A stretch of 5,534 nucleotides of DNA, taken from the NCBI GenBank assembly GCA_937967805.1, contig CALBTC010000394.1:1-5534 (forward strand), given 5' to 3'. The first letter of the stretch is position 1. Each line of letters starts with the position of its first letter. The notes beneath the pieces are model-generated. The model was not told the DNA's origin. It ran no database searches and saw nothing but the letters and a program-made list of their open reading frames with translations. Source of the stretch: an uncultured Anaerolineaceae bacterium. GTDB taxonomy: Bacteria; Chloroflexota; Anaerolineae; Promineifilales; Promineifilaceae. Shown here one piece after another: positions 1 through 5,534 of this stretch. Both the position numbers and the translations under genes were made by a program.

Positions 1-291
1 GGCCTTGACGCCCAACAGTTTGGCCGCCAGCGCCAGCCCCTGGGCATGGTTGCCGCTGGAATGGGTAACAACGCCTGCTGCTTTCTGTACTTCACTTAGC
101 TGGCGGACGGCGTTGTATGCGCCGCGAAACTTAAAGGCGCCGACGCGCTGGAAGTTTTCACATTTAAGGTAAATTTGGTGGCCGGTTTGCCGGTTGAGGG
201 TACGGGAAGTGTGAATGGGCGTGCGGTTAGCGACGTTTACAATACGGTCGGCGGCGTCTAAAACGGCCGTTGGTTCTGGCAGCATGATCAT
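1..291 (-). CDS. Threonine dehydratase / serine racemase-type PLP enzyme, N-terminal part (cut by window edge)
   Basis: This is the first 97 residues of a fold-type II PLP-dependent enzyme; the frame stays open to base 1, so the C-terminal part lies outside. Residues 41-59 carry the family signature around the Schiff-base lysine (IYLKCENFQRVGAFKFRGA, lysine 54). Residues 74-84 (VVTHSSGNHAQ) form the phosphate-binding loop. Both closely resemble serine racemase and biodegradative threonine dehydratase, cytoplasmic enzymes that deaminate threonine or serine or racemise serine. The fragment cannot decide between these activities or tell whether a C-terminal ACT domain follows. Two in-frame ATGs exist, at 291 and 285; I prefer 291 because a weak GTGGA lies 7 nt upstream of it. 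It sits 94 bp downstream of the GNAT gene on the same strand and is probably an independent metabolic gene. One ACGGCCGT octamer (263-270) encodes Thr-Ala-Val near the N terminus. Confidence 0.9.
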   Translation of the reverse strand, partial: MIMLPEPTAVLDAADRIVNVANRTPIHTSRTLNRQTGHQIYLKCENFQRVGAFKFRGAYNAVRQLSEVQKAAGVVTHSSGNHAQGLALAAKLLGVKA

Positions 292-385
292 TGGGAATTC
301 CACAAAAACAACCACAGATTTCGCAGTATGGCCCATGCTGTTGGGCAATCCCCTCTGCGGCTCTGCGCCTTTGCGTTGGTTTTAA
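292..385. other. Intergenic spacer with CGCAGAG-type octads and nested inverted repeats
   Basis: This 94-bp gap lies between the GNAT stop and the PLP-enzyme start. It holds an ACCACAGATTTCGCAG stretch (311-326), a gccca/tgggc inverted repeat (331-335 with 342-346), and three direct octads (352-375). The cgcag at 322-326 is complementary to the ctgcg at 355-359, so the small stem is enclosed by a second one. I see no T-run typical of a Rho-independent terminator and no convincing -35/-10 pair for the PLP gene. From memory, CTCTGCG-like and ACCACAGATT-like strings recur between genes in several environmental bacterial groups; I could not check this here. Confidence 0.6.
352..375 (-). repeat. 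Three tandem 8-bp CGCAGAG-like units
   Basis: On the plus strand the units are cctctgcg (352-359), gctctgcg (360-367) and cctttgcg (368-375). On the minus strand each begins CGCAGAG or CGCAAAG. They are directly adjacent and differ at one or two positions. They lie just downstream of the GNAT stop codon and are non-coding in the annotated genes. With only three units, slippage or chance cannot be excluded. Confidence 0.6.
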
Positions 386-1267
386 TTACAACGGACGTGT
401 CATTTCAATGCGGCGAAACGAGTCAAAGTAGCCAACCCTTTGGAAGCCCAGCCATTTTTCATCTTCGCACAAATTTTCGGCAATGGAGTCCTGGCGTTTG
501 TGCCGCTGGTGCAGAACCGTCAGAATCGCTTCCGTTACTTCAACGGGATCGCCTACGGTGACTTCGACAATAAGCCGGGTGAGCTGTAATAGTCCGGCGT
601 GGTAAGTAACCCAGCCGCGCCCGCCATTCTTTAGCTCCACCAGCAGGGCAGAGAGATTGCGTACATTTTGCAGGGATTCTGTTTCGTTGAGCCAATTCGG
701 CCGTTCCTGCCGGTGTGAAAGCAAAATAATGGCATCTTCATGGTTGAGGGTAGTAATGCGCCGGATTTGGTCGAAAATGGCTTTGTTAAACTCGGCTTTG
801 GGTGCACGACGGGCTACGATGAGTTCCCGTGTTTCCTCAAAATCATATTTGCGGAAAAGTTTGTGGGCAGGGTCGTTCCCCTTAATCACTTCCAGCCACA
901 CCGTTTTAGCTGATTCGTTTTCCGCTGCTTCCAGCAAGCCTTCCATGAGCGCGCTGCCGGTGCCTTTGCGGCGACCGGCCGGCAGGACGCCCAGTCGCGT
1001 AATCCAGGCGCGCTCGTGGCGCACGCCCAGCATGCCCAAACCCAACATAACCTCATCTTCGACAGCAACGCATGAATGTTCCAGGGAAACATCATAAACC
1101 CGACAATATTCCATCAGTCGGGCTACGTTCATCGGCATAGGGACCAGATAATCGATGCGCGTTTCATTGTAGGCATCGGTTAGCTGCTCAAAAGTAAAAT
1201 TGTTCGCGTAATGAAGTTCCATTCGTGACGTTGCTACTGTAAGTTCGGTTATGGGCTTAGGCGTCAT
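386..1267 (-). CDS. GNAT-family N-acetyltransferase with a degenerate second lobe
   Basis: This 293-residue protein belongs to the GNAT superfamily, which transfers an acetyl group from acetyl-CoA to an amine; the substrate cannot be told from sequence. The first lobe spans about residues 16-150. Acetyl-CoA motif A is at 91-108 (RLGVLPAG then RRKGTG at 99-104), and motif B is at about 125-149 (LEVIKGNDPAHKLFRKYDF). Residues about 205-288 look like a second GNAT half without the RxxGxG loop; the end (WLGFQRVGYFDSFRRIEM, 272-289) has the usual closing pattern of the fold. A tandem GNAT with one active and one structural half is therefore likely. The ATG at 1267 lies inside the preceding receiver gene (11-nt overlap, 1257-1267) with no Shine-Dalgarno, which suggests translational coupling. 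An internal ATG at 1222 (Met16) is an alternative start nearer the conserved fold. Confidence 0.88.
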   Translation of the reverse strand: MTPKPITELTVATSRMELHYANNFTFEQLTDAYNETRIDYLVPMPMNVARLMEYCRVYDVSLEHSCVAVEDEVMLGLGMLGVRHERAWITRLGVLPAGRRKGTGSALMEGLLEAAENESAKTVWLEVIKGNDPAHKLFRKYDFEETRELIVARRAPKAEFNKAIFDQIRRITTLNHEDAIILLSHRQERPNWLNETESLQNVRNLSALLVELKNGGRGWVTYHAGLLQLTRLIVEVTVGDPVEVTEAILTVLHQRHKRQDSIAENLCEDEKWLGFQRVGYFDSFRRIEMTRPL

Positions 1268-1628
1268 TATAAAAATAGGCTGCGACTTGATCGGCGAAGG
1301 TTTTTACATTGATGGGCTTGGTGATGCAGCCATCACAACCGTATCTTTGGGCCATTTCCAGGGCTTTGTCTGATGGCCAGGCGGTGATAGCCACGATGGG
1401 GATGTTTTCCATATCTGGAATTTGCTTGAGCAAGGGGACGCCCGTTTGCCCGTCTACGTCCGGTAAGCCCATATCGACCATAATCAGTTCTGGCTTTTCT
1501 TCCAGGGCCAGGGCGACACCGGTTTCACCATCGGCTGCGTGGAGCAAACGGTAATTGTAGGGTTCTAAAACACGCTCAACGAGCAGGCGATTGGCGTGAT
1601 TATCTTCAATTTGCAGAATGGTTTTCAT
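1257..1628 (-). CDS. Stand-alone receiver-domain response regulator (CheY/Spo0F/DivK type)
   Basis: A 123-residue single receiver domain with no output domain. All phosphorylation-site residues are present: acidic pair Glu8-Asp9 (QIEDNHANR), phospho-acceptor Asp52 (LIMVDMGLPDVDG), Thr82 (VAITAW) and Lys104 (CITKPI). The opening IEDNHANRLLVERVL resembles single-domain receivers found with hybrid kinases. Such proteins act in the cytoplasm as phosphate shuttles or by binding targets. The gene starts 11 nt after the Trm112-like gene and overlaps the GNAT gene by 11 nt, so the three are almost certainly co-transcribed. A likely phosphodonor is the HPt domain encoded upstream at 4236-5534, but this is inferred from proximity only. 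No clear Shine-Dalgarno precedes the ATG. Confidence 0.94.
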   Translation of the reverse strand: MKTILQIEDNHANRLLVERVLEPYNYRLLHAADGETGVALALEEKPELIMVDMGLPDVDGQTGVPLLKQIPDMENIPIVAITAWPSDKALEMAQRYGCDGCITKPINVKTFADQVAAYFYNDA

Positions 1629-1639
1629 GTCTTATCAGT

Positions 1640-1894
1640 TTAGGTGGATGGGGGTGGAACGGGAAGGTCGGCAACGGCCGTATCTCGCCATTTCATCCCT
1701 TCATCAATCAACATCACCGGAATACCGTCTCGGATGGGATATTTCATATTTGTGTCGGCGCAAACCAGCCAACAATTATGAACAAGTTCTAATTTCCCAG
1801 GGTCGTCCCCATATTCGGTAGATTGCACTGCCAGAGGACAGCGCAGAATTTCTAGCAATTGGGGACTAATTGGTAAATCATTGGTGTTTGTCAT
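1640..1894 (-). CDS. Trm112/YcaR-like (UPF0434-type) small protein
   Basis: This 84-residue protein has the two landmarks of the Trm112p-like family. They are LLEILRCPLA near the N terminus (13-22, matching the usual LLEIIACPxC) and KYPIRDGIPVMLIDE (51-65, matching FPLRDGIPVLL). Family members are small zinc-ribbon-like proteins; eukaryotic and archaeal Trm112 activates methyltransferases, while the bacterial role is poorly defined. Here the second cysteine of CPxC is alanine (Cys19-Pro-Leu-Ala). The other cysteines are Cys41 and Cys45, so a standard metal site is doubtful. The C-terminal 20 residues (DTAVADLPVPPPST) look like a disordered tail. The start is well supported by a GAGG six bases upstream. 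It is the first gene of the Trm112-receiver-GNAT cluster. No methyltransferase partner is encoded in this window. Confidence 0.85.
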   Translation of the reverse strand: MTNTNDLPISPQLLEILRCPLAVQSTEYGDDPGKLELVHNCWLVCADTNMKYPIRDGIPVMLIDEGMKWRDTAVADLPVPPPST

Positions 1895-2089
1895 TAAACG
1901 CCTCGCTTATTCTTAATAGAAATTTGTGACTATTCATCTATCGGTGTTGCAACGCACATCTAACAAAAGACCCTAAGGGTTTGCACTCGATTAATTCACC
2001 TGATGAACGGCCAAACCGTTAGGGACTGCCCAGTGTTCCTGGCAATCATACGCGTCTTTAGGAATGCTGCAAGCGCTGTCGGGTTGGGT
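1895..2089. other. 195-bp intergenic region: 3' end of the NTPase transcript and leader of the Trm112-receiver-GNAT cluster
   Basis: On the minus strand, reading from the NTPase stop, two short hairpins appear. One is at 2027-2044 (tgcc/ggca type, 6-bp stem with a bulge) and one at 2006-2020 (aacgg, loop ccaaa, ccgtt). Neither is followed by a T-run, so a Rho-independent terminator is not supported. A small dyad accct-a-agggt lies at 1970-1980. AT-rich sequence at about 1905-1970 could hold the cluster promoter, for example TTGTTA with a GATAGA-like element about 18 nt on. The match is too weak to call. I see no ORF with family features here. Confidence 0.5.
1901..1904 (-). promoter_or_regulatory. 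Shine-Dalgarno (GAGG) for the Trm112-like gene
   Basis: The minus strand reads AAGCGAGGCGTTTAATG, placing GAGG six bases before the ATG at 1894. It is the clearest ribosome-binding site in the window and fixes this start. The receiver, GNAT and NTPase genes lack an equivalent. Confidence 0.7.
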
Positions 2090-4177
2090 TTACGGGTCGC
2101 GGACGCAGCGAAAACCAACGGCCGAACTGATAAAATCTGGTGACAGCGAGCTGCGATTGGTGGCCCGAATGCGGTCGGCCCGGTTGTTAAATGGCCAGGC
2201 CCCTCCCCGAATGACGCGGGCAAAGCCGGTTTCCGGCCCGGTGGGGTTGCTGATGTTGCTTTCGGCGTACCAGGTTTCTTTGTACCAATCGGCCGTCCAC
2301 TCCCAAAGGCTGCCCGCCATGCCAAAGATGCCAAACGGGCTGGCCCCGTCGGGCAGGGCATCTACCGGCACGAGGTCCTCGTAACTTTCGCTTTGGAAGA
2401 CGGCAAGATTGCCGCCGGGCTCGGGCTGGATATTGCCCCATGGATAGATGCGATCATCTGTGCCGCGGGCGGCGTATTCCCATTCCGCCTCCGTCGGCAG
2501 CCGGGCCCCTACCGATTCGCAATACAATTTAGCCCCGTGCCAGCTTACATGATTGACGGGATAGCTGGCAAAGCCGGTAAGCGGATAATATTGCACGGTG
2601 CCATCCCCCAAATCCTGGCGAATCAGGTAGCTGGTGTATCCGGCCAGTTCGCGGTGCCAGGCGCAATCCACTCCTTCACAGGCCCGTTCATAGGAACCCA
2701 GCCGGTTGAGGAAGGCGGCGTACTGCTCTACGTTGACTTCAAATTTGTCCATGTAAAACTGGGAGAGTCGCACTTCGTGTCGCGGTTTTTCGTCTGGCGC
2801 AGCGATGAAGTCGTTTTCAGCAGCGCCCATAATAAAGGTGCCGGCCGGGATGAGCATCATTTCCATGCCATCTTGCTGACGAATGATCGTTTCAGGATAC
2901 CGGTCCGGAGTGGCGGTGGGTGTGCTGGTGGGTGTGTTTGTTGGGGTAGGTGTCGGCGTTTCTGTTGGTGTTGGTGAAGGCGTTTCGGTAGGTAAAGGTG
3001 TTTCAGTGGCCGCGCTCTCCAGAATGGAGGCAATGGTATCGGCTTCAGCCTGAATTTCTGGTGTGGGGGGGACGGCCGTCGGTGTGGCCGTGGCCACGCC
3101 CAAAAATCCGGCTATACGTTGGCCCATCAGCGAATCACGCGTTGATGTGTAAAGTAAAATGGAAGATGCCAGCAAAACGATGGCCACCAGCAGCAGCGCA
3201 TAAAAAGAGCGATTCTGCCGAAATTCCCATTGGTGGGTGAGTCTAAACGCTTGCTTAACCGCATTGCTGCCCTGTAGATCATAGGTGGGTAAGGGTTCGG
3301 AGCCATTTTTGGCGGCAAATTTATGGACCGCAGCCACATCGGCAACGGTGATTTGGGCCAGCTCATATTGCTGCTGGTGCTCGTACAAAGCATGACACAA
3401 TTGGTGTGTTTTGTAAGGATGGCCGGCAGTCACATGATAGATATATTGGGCGACATCCTGCACCAGGGCAAATGAAACGGGCTGCCTGACCAGCGCAATC
3501 GTTTCATCTTCATTTAGGGGCGGCAGCCGGTACAAGAGGCTGTCTTGCAGAGCTGGCAGCCCGGCTGGGCTGCCGTCCGGATCATCCGTGATGGCAAACA
3601 ACGTGCGGGCCGTGGTTTCACCGGTGAGGTGGGCGTGTAATGTAGGCAGCGTGTTGGCCGGCAGAACGCCGGCTTCTATTTGCTCCAGCAGCAGTTCGGT
3701 ATTGTCGAATAAGAAGAGTAGCCGGCGCTGGCTGTTTGGGGAGAACGGCCCTCTCTCTTGCAGCAGTTTTTCGGTGGGCAGCAAAAATTGCTTCTGTATC
3801 GCCTTAACCGGATCGGCAATGAACTCTGTGTGATTGAGCGTGTCTAGCTCTACGTTTTGCCGCGCCAGGGCGGTTAAGCCGGCGTTGGCAATTTCCCAAT
3901 AAAGTGCGCTTAAACTGTCCAGGGCAATTTGGGCAAAATTGAGATAAATGCCTACAAAAGGCGGATGCAGCGCGCCGGATTCAATTTGTTTGAGAACGGC
4001 CGTTTTGCCAATTTTGGCCGGCCCATGCAGAATGAGCAGTTGGTCTGCCGTCAGGTCATCGGCCGTTTGCTCTAAAATCCAACTGAAAACATTTTGCCGC
4101 CCAAAAAAGAGACGGCCGCCCTCAGCGCCATTCAGGTGATATGGGTTGTCGGAAATTGCTGTCTTCGACATGTGCAT
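2090..4177 (-). CDS. Membrane protein: cytoplasmic P-loop NTPase, one TM helix, Thr/Pro linker, external FGE-sulfatase-like domain
   Basis: This 695-residue protein has four visible parts. Residues 11-290 are a STAND/AAA-type NTPase: FFGR (24-27) before the nucleotide site, Walker A GPAKIGKT (52-59), Walker B LLFLFDN (153-159, Asp158) and ITDDPDG (196-202) in a sensor-like place. Residues 325-343 are a single hydrophobic helix, preceded by Lys308, Arg312, Arg320 and Arg323, which favours a cytoplasmic N terminus. Residues 362-424 are a Thr/Pro linker. Residues 437-694 are an FGE-sulfatase (SUMF1-like) domain: MMLIPAGTFIMG, DKFEVNVEQYAAFL, PVNHVSWHGAKLYCE, RLPTEAEWEYAARG, GSLWEWTADWY, VIRGGAW and VGFRCVRDP. 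The copper-binding cysteines of true FGE, expected just after RGG, are missing, so binding or sensing is likelier than Cys oxidation. Starts at 4177 and 4171 (Met3) are both possible; neither has a Shine-Dalgarno. The gene follows the phosphorelay gene by 58 bp. Confidence 0.92.
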   Translation of the reverse strand: MHMSKTAISDNPYHLNGAEGGRLFFGRQNVFSWILEQTADDLTADQLLILHGPAKIGKTAVLKQIESGALHPPFVGIYLNFAQIALDSLSALYWEIANAGLTALARQNVELDTLNHTEFIADPVKAIQKQFLLPTEKLLQERGPFSPNSQRRLLFLFDNTELLLEQIEAGVLPANTLPTLHAHLTGETTARTLFAITDDPDGSPAGLPALQDSLLYRLPPLNEDETIALVRQPVSFALVQDVAQYIYHVTAGHPYKTHQLCHALYEHQQQYELAQITVADVAAVHKFAAKNGSEPLPTYDLQGSNAVKQAFRLTHQWEFRQNRSFYALLLVAIVLLASSILLYTSTRDSLMGQRIAGFLGVATATPTAVPPTPEIQAEADTIASILESAATETPLPTETPSPTPTETPTPTPTNTPTSTPTATPDRYPETIIRQQDGMEMMLIPAGTFIMGAAENDFIAAPDEKPRHEVRLSQFYMDKFEVNVEQYAAFLNRLGSYERACEGVDCAWHRELAGYTSYLIRQDLGDGTVQYYPLTGFASYPVNHVSWHGAKLYCESVGARLPTEAEWEYAARGTDDRIYPWGNIQPEPGGNLAVFQSESYEDLVPVDALPDGASPFGIFGMAGSLWEWTADWYKETWYAESNISNPTGPETGFARVIRGGAWPFNNRADRIRATNRSSLSPDFISSAVGFRCVRDP
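2906..3007 (-). repeat. Low-complexity tract encoding the Thr/Pro linker
   Basis: The plus strand here is a degenerate ggtgtngg-rich run. Read on the minus strand it encodes residues 391-424 of the NTPase/FGE-like protein, repeats of Thr-Pro, Thr-Pro-Thr and Thr-Glu-Thr-Pro. The tract separates the membrane helix from the FGE-like domain and would act as an extended, possibly glycosylated, stalk outside the membrane. Such tracts expand and contract easily, so linker length may differ between relatives. Confidence 0.8.
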
Positions 4178-4235
4178 AATTTTATGTGTAAATGGGCGGA
4201 GTTACAACGTGGCTAACAGAAATGGTTTTGGAGGA

Positions 4236-5534
4236 TTATACGGCCGTTTCCACCATCTTATTTAACGCTGCTTCCACACGATCACATTCAACCCGGATTT
4301 GCGCCAGTTTTGGTGCTGCTTTGGCCAGCTTTTCTTCTTTAGCCATCATTTCCAACTCGCGGCAGAGTTGGGAAAGCGTCGTCATGCCCATGCTGGCGCT
4401 GCTGCCCTTTAACGTATGGGCAGCATGGTGAATTTCTGGACTGTCCTGACCCTGCACGGCAACGCCCAGTTTTTGCAGAATGTTTTTTGTATCTTCCAGG
4501 AAGATAGGAGACATCATCTGAAGGAATTCATGCGTGTTTTCACCAACTAATTGGGCCAATTCTACCAGATCAATAGGATTGGTAACTCCAATTGTTGGGT
4601 CTGCAGCTGCTTCTTCATCGGTGGCAGGAAACAGGCTGTCTGGCTCAGACGGCGCCAAATATTGATTGTGGTAATTGACGGCCTGATAAAGCACCTCTAC
4701 CAGCCGGTTCATTGTCACCGGCTTGCTGACGTATTCGTTCATGCCTACGGAAAGATAATATTCCCGGTCGCCTTCTAGAGCGTGGGCCGTGACGGTAATG
4801 ATGTACGGCCGTTCCTGCCCGGAACAAGCGGCTAAAATACGCTGTGTTGCTTCCACACCATCCATAACAGGCATCTGAATATCCATCAAAATGACGTCAT
4901 ACTTTTTCTCAGCCGCTAACTGTACCGCAATGTGGCCATTAACGGCCACATCTGTCTGGTAGCCTAACTTGTTGAGCATATTTTTCAGAACGCGCCGATT
5001 AATGTCATTATCTTCAACGGTTAAAATGCGCAAAGGATGCCGGTCGGCCATCGTTTGGTACTGCTCGTGATCGGACATCGCGACATTGCTCCTGGAAAAG
5101 ACATTGAGCAAGAGATCGTACAGTTGCGAGCTGAAAACGGGCATGGGGAGCGTGCCGGAAAAAGGTTCGGGGATACTGTTGGCAGCGGTTGGCTGTTCGT
5201 CGTCTGCCGGTACCAACAAGATTATGGGCAGCACGTGAAAAGATTCTTTATGACGCAGCAGGGCCAGAGCAGGCGGGTCTTCTTGCCAGACGGCCGTATC
5301 CAAAAGCACGGCGTCAAACGGCTGCGAATGATTAATCCAGTAGGCGGCCTCTTGGGTGCTGGCTGCCGCGTATACCTCTAAGCCTCCCAAACGGGCTTCT
5401 TTGCTGATGTGGCGGCGTTCCCCGGCATCTTTGGTAATGACCAGCAGCCGCTTTCCGGCCAGCGTTGCTTTGTGCTGCCGCAGGGCAGTTTTTCAATGAA
5501 GCCGCTGAATTCTTCGATCCGATCCAGGGTGCTG
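4236..5534 (-). CDS. Phosphorelay protein, C-terminal part: degenerate receiver, complete receiver, HPt (hybrid histidine kinase type; partial, apparent frameshift)
   Basis: The intact frame runs from 5492 to the stop at 4236. Numbering from the TTG at 5390, a first receiver-like domain covers about -25 to 98. It keeps an aspartate (LLD, Asp31) but has ITKD in place of the acidic pair, Val60 for the Thr, and MPV for the KP motif, so it is probably not phosphorylated. The second receiver (about 120-238) is complete: Glu126-Asp127, Asp170 (LMDIQMPVMDG), Thr201 and Lys223-Pro224. An HPt domain (about 270-384) has phospho-histidine His325 in HAAHTLKGSSASMG. Receiver-receiver-HPt is the usual tail of BarA-like hybrid kinases; the kinase core, if present, lies beyond the window. 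TTG 5390 falls inside the first receiver and is an unlikely start. A TGA at 5493-5495 is bypassed by a 1-nt shift. ATG 5078 could give a short receiver-HPt protein. Confidence 0.85.
5076..5093 (-). promoter_or_regulatory. Possible internal start with AGGAG upstream, giving a receiver-HPt protein
   Basis: An in-frame ATG at 5078-5076 opens MSDHEQYQTMADRHPLRILT, directly ahead of the complete receiver. AGGAG (complement of 5089-5093) lies 10 nt upstream, longer than the usual 5-9 nt. If used, it would give a 280-residue receiver-HPt protein unaffected by the upstream frameshift. Chance occurrence inside a coding region is quite possible. Confidence 0.3.
5475..5495 (-). other. Apparent 1-nt frameshift in a 5-A run, next to a GC hairpin
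   Basis: On the minus strand the receiver frame meets TGA at 5495-5493. The frame one base over reads STLDRIEEFSGFIEK from 5533 to 5489, and adding one A to the A5 run (5489-5493) joins it to TALRQHKATLAGKRLLVI. LAGKRLLVI is the usual first strand of a receiver in a hybrid kinase, and it lies upstream of every ATG, GTG or TTG start in the intact frame. A CTGCC-CTGC-GGCAG hairpin (5488-5475) follows the A-run at once. The cause may be a sequencing or assembly indel, a real mutation, or -1 ribosomal slippage. Confidence 0.65.

Noticed and set aside
657..1097. Plus-strand open frame of 146 codons
   Set aside because: It is antisense to the GNAT motif A/B region and its Ser/Arg-rich translation resembles no family; a shadow of the real gene.
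1970..1980. accct-a-agggt dyad as a terminator
   Set aside because: The loop is too small, the stem too short, and no T-run of useful length follows on either strand.
2090..2870. True formylglycine-generating enzyme for sulfatase maturation
   Set aside because: The catalytic copper-binding cysteines after the RGG motif are missing and no sulfatase gene is nearby.
2393..2977. Plus-strand open frame of 194 codons
   Set aside because: It lies fully antisense to the FGE-like domain, shows no family motif, and the minus-strand frame has unmistakable conserved motifs throughout.
2906..3007. CRISPR-like or tandem-repeat array
   Set aside because: The repetition is irregular and in frame, encoding Thr/Pro codons; there are no constant repeats with unique spacers.
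3084..3097. gtggcc-gt-ggccac inverted repeat
   Set aside because: It lies within the coding sequence for the Val-Ala-Thr-Ala-Thr stretch after the membrane helix and is explained by GC-rich codons; nothing suggests a site.
4236..5390. A complete 384-residue protein starting at TTG 5390
   Set aside because: This start would cut off the first strand and helix of the receiver fold (LLVITKDAGERRHISKEARL), which is clearly encoded just upstream in the same frame.

Overview
The window is a bacterial fragment with roughly balanced base composition. All six supported genes lie on the minus strand, so transcription runs from high to low coordinates. The style of the proteins points to Chloroflexota (an Anaerolineae-like lineage). 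The clues are a long Thr/Pro linker next to a membrane segment, a formylglycine-generating-enzyme-like (FGE-like) domain fused to a signalling NTPase, a tandem-type GNAT protein, and many signalling domains. This assignment is inference from style; no rRNA or phylogenetic marker is present.

Layout in transcription order. (1) 5534-4236: the 3' part of a hybrid sensor-kinase-type protein (degenerate receiver, complete receiver, HPt), truncated by the window edge and broken by an apparent 1-nt frameshift at 5489-5493. (2) 4177-2090: a 695-residue membrane protein with a cytoplasmic P-loop NTPase, one transmembrane helix, a Thr/Pro linker and an external FGE-sulfatase-like domain lacking the FGE copper cysteines. 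(3) A 195-bp gap with short hairpins and the leader of the next cluster. (4) 1894-386: a tight three-gene cluster of a Trm112/YcaR-like small protein, a stand-alone receiver and a two-lobed GNAT acetyltransferase, with an 11-nt gap and then an 11-nt overlap. (5) A 94-bp gap with three CGCAGAG-type octads inside a nested inverted repeat. (6) 291-1: the N-terminal part of a threonine dehydratase/serine racemase-type PLP enzyme, cut by the window edge.

How the genes may work together: the phosphorelay C-terminus (receiver plus HPt) could pass phosphate to the stand-alone receiver encoded about 2.6 kb downstream. The NTPase/FGE-like protein between them could couple an external binding event to a cytoplasmic NTPase. 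This is inference from neighbourhood only. The PLP enzyme looks like an unrelated metabolic neighbour.

The palindromic octamer ACGGCCGT occurs seven times in 5.5 kb (about 0.1 expected by chance), mostly inside genes and mostly read as Thr-Ala-Val. It resembles in kind the HIP1 octamer of cyanobacteria. I see no CRISPR array, tRNA, rRNA, insertion sequence or phage gene.
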